Below the pieces are notes generated by a model. The model saw nothing but the letters and a program-made list of their open reading frames with translations. It ran no database searches and had not been told where the DNA came from. The position numbers were made by a program, and so were the translations under genes. From NCBI GenBank assembly GCA_009781005.1, contig WQYX01000007.1, forward strand, positions 1-64,000: a DNA stretch of 64,000 nucleotides. The letters run 5' to 3'. The DNA comes from Polyangiaceae bacterium. Its GTDB lineage: Bacteria > Myxococcota_A > Polyangia > Polyangiales > Polyangiaceae. Shown one piece after another: positions 42,692-51,678 of this stretch (positions are counted from its first letter, which is position 1; the number at the start of each line of letters is the position of its first letter).

Positions 42692-44504
42692 GATCCCCGC
42701 GATCCTCATGATGACGTGGAGCCTTCTCGAGAATCTTGAATTCAACGCGACGATTGGTCTGCCGCCCCGCATCTGTCTTGTTGTCGGCGATTGGCTGCTC
42801 AGGGCCGTAGCCATGAGTGGTCAAACGTGCCTTGTCGACGCCGCGGGAAACGAGCGCCTTCTCAACGGCGTCCGCGCGGCCCTGCGACAGCTTCATGTTC
42901 ATCTGTTTCGCACCGCGGTTGTCCGTGTGACCCTGGATTTCAACCTTGGTCACTTCCGGGTGCTCCTTCAGCACGCCCGCCACTTCGTCAAGCAGCTCGT
43001 CGCTGACCTTCCGGATGGTGGCTTTGCCGGTGTCGAACTGCACCTGCTGGAGGATCTCGATCTTGTTCTCGCGGACGCGAACGTGCTTCGGACAGCCGTT
43101 CTTTGTGGGATCCGGATCCGGCACGCCCTTCTCGAACGGGCACGCATCCACATCATCCGGAATGCCGTCGCCATCGGAATCAGGCGGGCAGCCGTTCTTC
43201 TTCGGGTCAGGACTCCTGACACCTTTGACATCCGGACATGCATCCTCGGCATCCGGAATGCCGTCTCCATCACGATCCGGCGGGCAACCGTTCAACTTCG
43301 GATCGGCGTTCGGAACACCGGGGACATCCGGGCACGCATCCACGTCGTCCGGGATACCGTCGCCGTCGCGATCCTTCGGCAGCGGGCAGCCATTCTTCGA
43401 CGGGTCGGAGCTTGCAACGCCCGGAACGTCCGGACATGCATCGTCCTTGTCCAGGATGCCGTCGCCGTCGCGATCCGACTCGGGGCAACCATTCTTTGCC
43501 GGATCGTCACTCTTGACGCCCGGAACGTCCGGACATGCATCCTCGTCATCCGGGATTCCGTCGCCGTCGCGATCACGCCGCTGCTCGGGCGTGTACGCGA
43601 GCATGAGGACGCCGCGGAAATCAGGCGTACCAATGCCGTTCGTCAGGCCCGGACCGCCGCCAATGCCGATCTCGAAATCGTGAACGACCCGCCAGCGAAT
43701 GTCCAGCATGGCCTCCAGGTTCGTGTTGCGCTTGCTGATGTCCTGCGTGGGAACAGCGAAATTGACCTCAGGGCCAATCTGCCAGTGGCGCGCAGCGCCG
43801 AGCTGAACGGCAATACCCGCGCCCGCCCGGATCATCGTGCCTTGCTTGACACCCGTAACACTGTTACCGCCGTACCACTGCTGCCTGGCGAACTCGACGC
43901 CACCAGCGAGTGACCAGATGACGCGTCCGGCTCCACCACCAAGGATAAGCTGCGGCATCCCGCGCGCCTTCCCATCACCGACGTACACATCTTTCTCCGC
44001 CGTGGGCACCCAAACATAGCCACCCACCGCGAGCTGGAAGGCATCGTGGTAGTCGCCAAGGAGGCGGAGTCGCGCGCCGAGCCGCAGATCGCCAATCGTG
44101 GCGCCACTCGGTGAATTGAAGCTCACACCGCCGACCGACGGACTGCCACCGTTTTGCGCCAACGCAATAGGGAGTTCAACGTTGAGGTTGAGGCGATTGA
44201 AGAGAGCCAGCGATGCATTCAAGTGCAAAAAGAGCTGGTCTTGGACGACGTGACCGACGTTGGAGTCGTCGCTCGTGCGCTTGAGGACGAGGGGATTATG
44301 GGCGTAATCCCCGAGCAGCATCAGGTGCGGCGTTGCCGAGCCCGCAGCAAACGGCGACTCAACACCAAAGAATCGATCGCCCGCGGGAGCGGGCTCCAAT
44401 CGATTCAATGGGAGTCCTTGCGCCGCCGCCGGACGCGCCAGCAGCGCAGCGGCGCCAATTCCGAGGATCGTTGCGATACACTTTGTGGTTCGTTTAAGTG
44501 CCAT
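42681..44504 (-). CDS. OmpA-family protein with thrombospondin type 3 repeats (1)
   Basis: A 607-aa protein with a signal peptide (ILGIGAAALLARPAAAQG). Residues about 30-300 are beta-rich with alternating pattern, suggesting an outer-membrane barrel. Then six calcium-binding TSP3 repeats (DRDGDGIPDDEDACPDVPGV). The C-terminal OmpA domain (VQFDTGKATIRKVSDELLDEVAGVLKEHP, IQGHTDNRGAKQMNMKLSQGRADAV, THGYGPEQP) binds peptidoglycan. Immediately upstream of and overlapping the DUF11 gene, so the two are one operon; a second DUF11 + OmpA/TSP3 pair is at 58107-62117. It probably anchors the DUF11 protein or the envelope (inference). Confidence 0.93.
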   Translation of the reverse strand: MALKRTTKCIATILGIGAAALLARPAAAQGLPLNRLEPAPAGDRFFGVESPFAAGSATPHLMLLGDYAHNPLVLKRTSDDSNVGHVVQDQLFLHLNASLALFNRLNLNVELPIALAQNGGSPSVGGVSFNSPSGATIGDLRLGARLRLLGDYHDAFQLAVGGYVWVPTAEKDVYVGDGKARGMPQLILGGGAGRVIWSLAGGVEFARQQWYGGNSVTGVKQGTMIRAGAGIAVQLGAARHWQIGPEVNFAVPTQDISKRNTNLEAMLDIRWRVVHDFEIGIGGGPGLTNGIGTPDFRGVLMLAYTPEQRRDRDGDGIPDDEDACPDVPGVKSDDPAKNGCPESDRDGDGILDKDDACPDVPGVASSDPSKNGCPLPKDRDGDGIPDDVDACPDVPGVPNADPKLNGCPPDRDGDGIPDAEDACPDVKGVRSPDPKKNGCPPDSDGDGIPDDVDACPFEKGVPDPDPTKNGCPKHVRVRENKIEILQQVQFDTGKATIRKVSDELLDEVAGVLKEHPEVTKVEIQGHTDNRGAKQMNMKLSQGRADAVEKALVSRGVDKARLTTHGYGPEQPIADNKTDAGRQTNRRVEFKILEKAPRHHEDRGDHAN

Positions 44505-44665
44505 TGCGGCGCGGGCCTAAGCAAATGTCGGACCAACGCGGCCGTTGCCTTTCTTACGTTATTCCCACGCCAAGTGGAGGATAACGCCGGCATTTTCGCT
44601 GCATACACGCGACAGTAACTAGCGCGTGAGCGCGACAACGGGTAAACCGTTTCGCGCCTCTGCGG

Positions 44666-46063
44666 TCAATCGTGCGCACAGCGAAAGCCAATTGCAAAGT
44701 AACCATTGGGCTGACCGCTGAACATTCCCGACCAGGAGCGCGCGCCGAGGGTCGTAGCATCATGGTCGTCCCACGACATGGTCCACACGAAGTTATATGT
44801 ACTGTCCTTAACCCACACGAGCATGTCGCCTGCCGCATCCGCGACGTCGTTCTTGTTGTTTCCCAAGGGGAAACGCCCTGGCGGCGGCACATACCAACTT
44901 GAATCCAGCACATCCCCCTTGGCGTTGAGCGGCGGCGTGTCTCCCGGATAGCCGTAGTTGTACCGGTGGCTGACCCGGTCGTCCGCCTTGGTAGTACTGT
45001 ACGTGGGCTGATTGCCCCACGGCCAGCTATCCACCCCATTGTTCGTGTAGATGTTCTTGATCTCTGCAGCGGACGGCAAACGTCCGCCATCCCACTGGCA
45101 GAATGCGGTCGCAATGTGCCAGCCCACGCAATTGAGCGTCTTCGGATCGAGATCAGCCTGCGTGAAGGGTCCCGGATCGTCCGGTGTTGGAGTTGTGTAA
45201 TACGTGTGACCATTGAACTGGCCAACGCCGCACGAGCGTTTCGTCCCATTCCAGTACGGCCCGAGCATCATGTTCGCGTCGTCGATGCTCGCCGGCACGA
45301 GGGTATTCCAAGACTGATTCCAGTTGGCAGCGGCAAGACCAGACACGTACGACACCACGTCGCCATTGAGACGTTCGATGAACGCTCGCATTCGCCCCGC
45401 CGTCACCAGATACTTGTCAATCTGGACCGTTGAACCGGAGATCGATCTGCGCTCACAGCAGCTCTCATGCGCTGCATCAGGGTTTCCAATGTCACCCGGA
45501 CCACACGTGTCACCACCGAGCTGCTGGGTGCAACTCCGACCTACAGCACACTTGTTGTCATAGGCACATCCGTCGGATTGGCAATCCGCATGAACATTGC
45601 ACGTTTTCCCTACGGCGCACTTCGGAGCACCTGTGGTGGTTCCTCCGCAATCAACGTCTGATTCATCACCATTCTGGACACCATCCGTGCCGGTCGCCAA
45701 TCGACACACATTCCCCGCACATACCTTACTCGCGCAGTCGGCCCCCTTTAGGCAGGCCTTTCCGTCACCGCACGGCTGTGCATGCTCGCCGCCGCAATCA
45801 ATATCCGTTTCATCGCCGTTCTTCACGCCATCGCTACTCGTTGCCGGTTGGCAGACGCCCGCAATGCAAACGCCAGTTGCGCACTCAGAGCTATCAGCGC
45901 ATCCACTTCCGGCACATCCTGCTTCGCCAGGATCACCGCAGTTGACATTCGCACCGTAGGTGCCAGTGTCGGAGGAATCCGGAGAACCTGATGAATTACC
46001 TCCCTTCCCGGATGAACACGCAGCGAATAAAAGCGATGCAAGAAGGATGTGGGCCGTACGCAT
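44666..46063 (-). CDS. FGE/SUMF1-like lipoprotein, second subfamily (3)
   Basis: A 465-aa protein from the ATG at 46063 with SD GGAGGCGTC. Lipobox LFAAC. A run of Cys-rich units (TSSDGVKNGDETDIDCGGEH) is followed by GRSCTQQLGGDTCGPGDIGNPDAAHESCCER and an FGE-like domain: QIDKYLVTAGRMRAFIERL, LNCVGWHIATAFCQWDGGRLPSAAEIKNIYTNNG, DAAGDMLVWV and the family-typical end GYFAIGFRCAHD. The QWDGGRLPS block and RCAHD end distinguish it from the 28114/30304 pair. Catalytic Cys residues of true FGE are not obvious. Confidence 0.88.
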   Translation of the reverse strand: MRTAHILLASLLFAACSSGKGGNSSGSPDSSDTGTYGANVNCGDPGEAGCAGSGCADSSECATGVCIAGVCQPATSSDGVKNGDETDIDCGGEHAQPCGDGKACLKGADCASKVCAGNVCRLATGTDGVQNGDESDVDCGGTTTGAPKCAVGKTCNVHADCQSDGCAYDNKCAVGRSCTQQLGGDTCGPGDIGNPDAAHESCCERRSISGSTVQIDKYLVTAGRMRAFIERLNGDVVSYVSGLAAANWNQSWNTLVPASIDDANMMLGPYWNGTKRSCGVGQFNGHTYYTTPTPDDPGPFTQADLDPKTLNCVGWHIATAFCQWDGGRLPSAAEIKNIYTNNGVDSWPWGNQPTYSTTKADDRVSHRYNYGYPGDTPPLNAKGDVLDSSWYVPPPGRFPLGNNKNDVADAAGDMLVWVKDSTYNFVWTMSWDDHDATTLGARSWSGMFSGQPNGYFAIGFRCAHD

Positions 46064-46258
46064 GACGCCTCCGCCGTACACTTTCAGTGCCATCATAGCA
46101 GGATTCTTAACTGGCGAGGTTGCGGAGAGATACCTGCCGAATGATTCCTACAGTTGTCGCGCTTGCGCGATACCTGAACATGCTACGGCTTCATTACGAC
46201 AAGCCAGTACAGCGTTCAACACGTTACCGCTTTATGTGAGTAACGCGTTACGCACCGT

Positions 46259-47650
46259 TCAATCGTGCGCGCAGCGGAAGCCGATGGAGAAGTAGCCATT
46301 TGGCGTACCCGGAAACATGCCCTGCCAGCTCGTTGAAACGAGATTCTTCGGGTGATCGGGGCCATCCCAAGCCTCCGTCGACGTGAAATTGTACGGATCC
46401 GTGTCGATCCACTCGAGCAAGTTACCCGCCGCGTCTGCGACTCCATTCCGGTTGTTACCCGATGCAAAACGCCCCGGCGGTGACACATACCAGGCAATGT
46501 CACGTACGTAGCCACTGTCATCGTCAATTTCAGGCCCTGGATAGTTGTAGTTGTACCCATGATTGACTCGGAAATCTTGTCCACCAGGGTTATACGTCGA
46601 TAAATCGTTCCACCCCCACGGCCAGGCGGTCGTGGAGTTGTTCGTGAAGATATTCGTGATCTCGTCGAGGGACGGCAAGCGACCGCCATCCCACTGGCAG
46701 AATGCGTTCGCAAGGTACCAGCTCACGCAGTTGAGCGCCTTCGGATCGAGATCATCCTGAGTGAAACTCGAGGTGTCCCCAAATTCCGGCGACGTGTAGT
46801 ACGTGTGCCCACCGTAGGAACCCGCCGCACACGAACGCTTCGACCAATATGGACCGAGCATCTCATTCGCATCCGCGATGCTTGCCGGCACGTATTGACT
46901 CCAATCGTGACCCCAGGTGCTTGTGCCGAGACCCGACACGTACGACACCACATTGCCATCGAGACGCTCGATGAATGCCCGCATCCGCCCCGCCGTCACC
47001 AGATATTTGTCGATCTGCGCTGTCGAGCCGTCGATTGGCGCGCGCTCGCAGCAGCTCTCATGCGCTGCCATAGGGTCTCCAATTTCCCCCTTGCCACACG
47101 TATCCCCACCAAGCTGCCGCGTGCAACTTCGGCCAACGGCACACTTGCCGTCATAAGCGCATCCGTCCGACTCACAATCTGCGTGCACATTGCACATTTT
47201 CCCGACAGCGCACCTCGGCGCACCTGTCGTAGTTCCTCCGCAATCCACATCCGATTCATCACCATCCTGGATACCGTCGGTGCCTGTCGGCGTTTGGCAG
47301 ATATTCGCTACACATAGCTTACCCGTGCAGTCGCTGTTCCCGGCACAACTCTTTCCGTCGGCACATCGCGGCGCTTGCGTCACCGTTCCACCGCAATCCA
47401 CATCCGATTCATCGCCATTCTTCACGCCATCGCGACTCGTTGGGGGTTGGCATATGTTCGCCAAGCAAACACCACTTGTGCAATCCGCCGCATCGGCGCA
47501 TTCCCCGCCAGCCCCGCACTGCGATCCGGACAGATTGCCGCATTTGATATCCCGCACCTGGGCGTCGGAAGACGCCACCGAGTTTTCTCCTCCCATCAGC
47601 GAACACGCACCCAGAAAGAGCGATGCGACAAATATGGCCATGGTTCGCAT
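46259..47650 (-). CDS. FGE/SUMF1-like lipoprotein, second subfamily (4)
   Basis: A 463-aa protein with leader MRTMAIFVASLFLGAC. It shares domain order and long identical stretches with the 44666 and 49235 paralogues: Cys-rich units, DTCGKGEIGDPMAAHESCCER, IDKYLVTAGRMRAFIERLDG, SWYLANAFCQWDGGRLPSLDEITNIFTNNS, WYVSPPGRFASGNNRNGVADAAGNLLEWI, GYFSIGFRCAHD. The three genes lie in tandem on the minus strand with 195-230 bp between them and probably have their own promoters. Confidence 0.88.
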   Translation of the reverse strand: MRTMAIFVASLFLGACSLMGGENSVASSDAQVRDIKCGNLSGSQCGAGGECADAADCTSGVCLANICQPPTSRDGVKNGDESDVDCGGTVTQAPRCADGKSCAGNSDCTGKLCVANICQTPTGTDGIQDGDESDVDCGGTTTGAPRCAVGKMCNVHADCESDGCAYDGKCAVGRSCTRQLGGDTCGKGEIGDPMAAHESCCERAPIDGSTAQIDKYLVTAGRMRAFIERLDGNVVSYVSGLGTSTWGHDWSQYVPASIADANEMLGPYWSKRSCAAGSYGGHTYYTSPEFGDTSSFTQDDLDPKALNCVSWYLANAFCQWDGGRLPSLDEITNIFTNNSTTAWPWGWNDLSTYNPGGQDFRVNHGYNYNYPGPEIDDDSGYVRDIAWYVSPPGRFASGNNRNGVADAAGNLLEWIDTDPYNFTSTEAWDGPDHPKNLVSTSWQGMFPGTPNGYFSIGFRCAHD

Positions 47651-47881
47651 AACGCCATTCCATACAATTTCGGCGCCAATAGAACTTTACGGGAATACTC
47701 CATTCGCGTTTCCACGATTAAGAGAAACGTTTCCAAACGGAGGGCACGTCGAACCTTCAAGAAGATTCACGAGCGCAAAAATCTCTCTGTCGCGTGAACG
47801 TTACGACTGCCGCGCTCACACGACAGCGATTGCTGCGTTACAAAAACACCATCAAACGCCGTACGTTATGCGCTTTTGTGC

Positions 47882-49235
47882 TCAGTCGTGCGCGCAGCGG
47901 ATGCCGATGGAGAAGTAGCCATTCGGCTCGTATCCCCAGATATCGGGAGCGTCGCTCGAAGCGTGATTATCCCAGTCCCCAGTCCATACGAACCCGCGTG
48001 GAGTGTTGTTATCCCATACGAGCAAGCCCCCCGCCGCGTCTGCGACTCCATTCCAGTTGTTACCCGGTGCGAAGCGCCCCGGCGGTGAGACGTACCAACT
48101 TACATCGAAAACGTTGCCTTCATTATTGAGGGGGAGATCACCAGGAAAGCCGTAGTTGAAGTTCCAGTTGACGTAGTCGTAACTCTCAGCCGAGCCCCAC
48201 CCAGGTGAGTTCCCCCACGGCCAGACCGACGCTCCGTTGTTCGTGTAGGCCTTCCTGATCTCGTCAGACGAGGCGAGACGCCCTCCATCCCACTGGCAAA
48301 ATGCGTTTGCCAGGTGCCAGCCGACGCAGTTGAGCGCCTTTGGATCGAGATCATCTTGCGTAAAGGCGGACGTATCCCCATAGTCCGGGGTCGTGTAATG
48401 TATGGCCACCGAACTGGCCCGTTGCGCATGAACGCTTCGATACGCCACCGTAGTTCGGTGCATCGTCCCAATACGGGCCGAGCATATCGTTCGCGTCCGA
48501 GACGTTCGCCGGTACGAGGCCGTCCCAACTTTGGTCCCACGTGTCTGCACCGAGACCGGATACGTACGACACCACGTCACCGTTGAGACGTTCGATGAAC
48601 GCTCGCATTCGCCCCGCCGTCACGAGGTACTTATCAATTTGCACTTCCGTACCGTCCAGCGGCGCGCGCGCACAACAGCTCTCATGAACCGCGCCCGGAT
48701 CTCCAATCTCACCTGCACCGCACGTGTCCCCACCAAACTGCTGGGTGCAGCTTCGACCAACGGCGCACTTCTTGTCGTAAGCGCACCCATCCGATTGGCA
48801 GTCCGCGTGAACATTACATGCCCTCCCAGCAGCACACCTTAGGGCACCTGTGGTGGTCCCTCCGCAGTCTACATCTGATTCGTCACCATTCTGGATGCCA
48901 TCGGTACCCGTCGCAACTTGACAGACATCCGACGTGCATACCTTACTCGTGCAGTCGTCACCCGTTACGCAACTCTTTCCGTCGGCACATGTCGGCGCCT
49001 GCGTGCCACCGCAATCGATGTCGGTCTCATCACCGTTCTTCACGCCATCACTACTTGTTGCGGCTTGGCACGCACCCTCCGTGCAGACACTGCTCGGGCA
49101 GTCTGCGGCCATGACGCATTTCTCGACTTTGGGCGTGCTTCCGTCGGAAGAGGAGCCATTCCCACCTCCACCCCCTGAGGATGAGCAGGCACCAAGCAGA
49201 AGCGACGCGAAGAGGAAGATAGGAATCGTACGCAT
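47882..49235 (-). pseudogene. FGE/SUMF1-like lipoprotein, second subfamily (5), frameshifted
   Basis: The ORF track splits one gene into 48351-49235 (N-terminal: MRTIPIFLFASLLLGAC leader, Cys-rich units, ESCCARAPLDG, QIDKYLVTAGRMRAF up to SCATGQFGGHT) and 47882-48580 (C-terminal: YTTPDYGDTSAFTQDDLDP to GYFSIGIRCAHD). By comparison with the two paralogues, 2 nt are missing near 48399-48402: GGHTYYTSP in the paralogue at 46259 is read GGHTLHDP here. Both halves are otherwise well preserved, so the change is recent, or a sequencing error, or programmed frameshifting. If real, the product ends after about 294 aa without most of the FGE-like domain. Confidence 0.82.
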
Positions 49236-49272
49236 GATGTCTCACCAATACAACTTCGGCACCAAAGACAAA

Positions 49273-49302
49273 CAGCGCGCTTCGTGTTTTGATTTCGCGC
49301 TG
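49273..49302 (-). terminator. Hairpin with T-rich tail after the Cas12-like gene
   Basis: On the minus strand CAGCGCG pairs with CGCGCTG (7 bp, 16-nt loop) and is followed by TTTGTCTTTG. It lies about 50 bp after the stop of the Cas12/TnpB-like gene and just before the start of the frameshifted FGE-like gene, so it can end the former. An RNA with this hairpin could also be a short 3' structured RNA (see findings). Confidence 0.5.
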
Positions 49303-49352
49303 ATAAGAAAAGATATCGTCAGTGTCTCGGATTCAAGGGCCCCGAGCTGCCA

Positions 49353-51230
49353 TTAAGAAGGGCTTTCTATGCTTATGACCGAGGCGTTGCCGTTTCCAAA
49401 CCACTCTGAATTATCGGACGCCCCGAAGCGCGCATGCGCATCTTTCTCGGCCCGGTGGCGCCGAGCACGCACCCAGCGACCTTCCGGCACTGGCTTGGTA
49501 TCGACGTCCGCGTGTGCCACCTCCCCACCGCAAGCATGCTCACGCCGCCAGCGCTGAAGAAGTACGAGCGCTGCGTTGCTATCTCGATCCCAGATGGCCC
49601 CGCACCCGGAACACGAGTGGTCCAGAGGTTCGACGGAATCGAATCTCTCTTTCGACCCGCACGCATGGCACGGTTGCAGGAAACTCCTCGTATCCAATAA
49701 TTCGATGCGTGCGGATCGACTTTTCGATGCATTCTGCAAACTTGCGCGTAGCTCGCTCACGGCCGCTGCTTGACGGTTGCGCCGCAGACCGCGCCATTCG
49801 ATACTCGCATCCTCTACTAAGTGGCGCTTGGCGACAACACGAAGATCGAAATCCTCGATAACGATAGAAACGTACTCCCGAGCGAGCTGCGCCGCAAAAA
49901 TGCGATAAAGCTCACGTCGCGCGCGGAGCGCATGGATCCGCTGCGAATCCTCCCACGACCAAAGATGGTAGTCGTGATATCGCCACGCTTCGAGTGCCTC
50001 ATAGGCCTTCTCGTCGCCGACGAAGCGCACGTTGCGCCATTGCTTTGCGAGCACAGCGAGGCGCGACGGGACGCGCCATTCCATGATGCCGACTGTCGCC
50101 TCACGCAGCCACTCGGGGATGGATGCGGCCGCCGCAAGCCAACCCGAAAGGGCGTCCCTGGCAGCCGCCAAGTTTCGGTCGCGAATCGAACGCAATTCTT
50201 CGACCTTCGCGAATGCGCCAAGAAGCGATGCGGGGAGACGCAATTCACCTGATCGACCGTCGGATCCAGCCCATGCAGCAACACGAAGCTCGTTGCCGAT
50301 CGCACGCCAGCCAATGTGGATCGCAACGGCGCTTTCGTTGCTATCGGTTCGCTGAACAGCAAGGATCTCGTCAGCGACATCCACAGTAATTTCAACAGCC
50401 CATTCATCACGCGGACCGCGACGACGAACACTGACCGTCGCACGCTTGACGATCGATCCCTCTGGCAACGGGCGATGCATGAGCATGGGCCATTGGGCCC
50501 AAATGGGATCACGACCTTCGGAGCCAATACGAAGTGACAGCGTCGTGCGCGACAATTGCCGACGTTCACCGCGCCGCATCGAATGCCACGCGCCAGAATC
50601 CACTGGTGCAACACGTAATCGTGCGTCGGAACCGAAAAGCGTCTCGCACGGAAAGCCTTTCTGAATCTGCACGCCAACGCGCCCCGCACCAACGAATCTG
50701 GAACATCGCGGGTTGTTGGGCTGCGCCCCGTCGTAGAGTGCAGCCGCGCGCGCACGATGGTCGGCGTCTTCGACAAGGAGATACGTGCCCCAGTAGACGC
50801 CGCATAAGGCACGAGCTCCCCGGCGGAGCCTCGCCGCGCGCTCGTTGATTTCGTCCATTGCGCGTTGTACTGCGTGATTCTCTCGGACTTCGCGGCGGCG
50901 CACTCGAAGGGCATCGAGAGCGCGCCGACTCACCTCCCGTGCGTCGCGCATACGCTGCCTGGCGTCGATTGGTTCCGATTTCGATTGCACAGTCATTCGA
51001 GCTTCGCGAGCAGCCGCGGCAGCTGCGTGCACCGCCTCATTGGCCGCCGCCGTTTCTTCTTCGAGTTCGCGCAATCCGCTTTCGGTGAGCAACCGACGAA
51101 GTGCATCGCGACGGGCGCACTCAATCTCAATAAGCGCATTACGATATCGGTGGGCTGCGCGCATTTGCTCTTTTACGAGCTTGCCATTCATTGTCGGGGC
51201 CAAAAGGCCATAACGATAGACGCGAATCAT
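49353..51230 (-). CDS. TnpB/Cas12-like RNA-guided effector with altered RuvC-I
   Basis: ORF of 692 aa (TTG at 51431). The conserved part begins at MIRVYRYGLLAP (ATG at 51230, about 625 aa), which I take as the likelier start; ATGs at 51356 and 51275 are alternatives. N-terminal helical part: KLVKEQMRAAHRYRNALIEIECARRD. C-terminal RuvC domain: RuvC-I reads AVAIHIGWR where TnpB/Cas12 proteins have I-D-x-G, so Asp is replaced by His (CAC codon, 50316-50318). RuvC-II Glu is kept (IVIEDFDL). A CxxC..CxxC zinc ribbon (PCHACG, CSGCG) and RuvC-III Asp (DRDSNAALVLL) are kept. Length and the GWR motif resemble Cas12m/type V-U1 more than typical 400-aa TnpB. No CRISPR array, tnpA or adaptation gene is near. 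Likely nuclease-impaired; DNA-binding role inferred. Confidence 0.8.
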   Translation of the reverse strand: MIRVYRYGLLAPTMNGKLVKEQMRAAHRYRNALIEIECARRDALRRLLTESGLRELEEETAAANEAVHAAAAAAREARMTVQSKSEPIDARQRMRDAREVSRRALDALRVRRREVRENHAVQRAMDEINERAARLRRGARALCGVYWGTYLLVEDADHRARAAALYDGAQPNNPRCSRFVGAGRVGVQIQKGFPCETLFGSDARLRVAPVDSGAWHSMRRGERRQLSRTTLSLRIGSEGRDPIWAQWPMLMHRPLPEGSIVKRATVSVRRRGPRDEWAVEITVDVADEILAVQRTDSNESAVAIHIGWRAIGNELRVAAWAGSDGRSGELRLPASLLGAFAKVEELRSIRDRNLAAARDALSGWLAAAASIPEWLREATVGIMEWRVPSRLAVLAKQWRNVRFVGDEKAYEALEAWRYHDYHLWSWEDSQRIHALRARRELYRIFAAQLAREYVSIVIEDFDLRVVAKRHLVEDASIEWRGLRRNRQAAAVSELRASLQNASKSRSARIELLDTRSFLQPCHACGSKERFDSVEPLDHSCSGCGAIWDRDSNAALVLLQRWRREHACGGEVAHADVDTKPVPEGRWVRARRHRAEKDAHARFGASDNSEWFGNGNASVISIESPS

Positions 51231-51479
51231 TTCGGATAACGTCCCGGCATATAAAGCCAAGAGCATGCCAAGCATGGCCGGTTCATCGATGATCCACGAT
51301 AATATCCACGGTATATTGCCGCGCAAATCGCATACCGGCGGTGGCGCGACTACCATGTCGACGCGATAGCGCGACAGGCGGTGTCGCGCACGAACAGCAA
51401 TGCGTATCCTCAGTGAGAACGCGGCGCACAACCATGAATGAGAGTGCGCCGCTACGTCCGCCGACGCGGAGCGAATTCA

Positions 51480-51676
51480 GGGACAGGCCCTAACACGACT
51501 GCCGGAACTTCGTTCCGGGCTACGCGGTTCCGCTTCGCGGAAACCCGTCGTGTTCCCTTGTCTCAAGGGGGCGCGGCGCCCCCTCTTGCCCGCTTTCGCG
51601 GGCAATTCACCCCTCCGAAAAGCCGCTCCCGCGGCTTTGCTTGCACTCCTGCCGGAATACTTCCGGCAGGAGTGCT
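51480..51676. repeat. Chain of six hairpins upstream of the Cas12-like gene
   Basis: In plus-strand order: an outer stem AACACGAC (51492-51499) / GTCGTGTT (51547-51554) encloses CCGGAAC-TTC-GTTCCGG (51502-51518) and GGTTCCGC-TTC-GCGGAAACC (51526-51545). Then follow CAAGGGGGC../..GCCCCCTCTTG (51564-51588), GCCCGC-TTTC-GCGGGC (51588-51603), AAAGCCGC-TCCC-GCGGCTTT (51619-51638) and a perfect 15-bp stem GCACTCCTGCCGGAA-TAC (51643-51675). The chain lies between the stop of the PEGA gene (51679) and the effector start, all on the minus strand. Very high structure with almost no unpaired DNA. Confidence 0.85.
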
Positions 51677-51678
51677 AA

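Noticed and set aside
51480-51676. Integron attC sites
   Set aside because: The outer stem resembles attC geometry but the R' (GTTRRRY) and R'' (RYYYAAC) boxes do not match, and no integrase is nearby.
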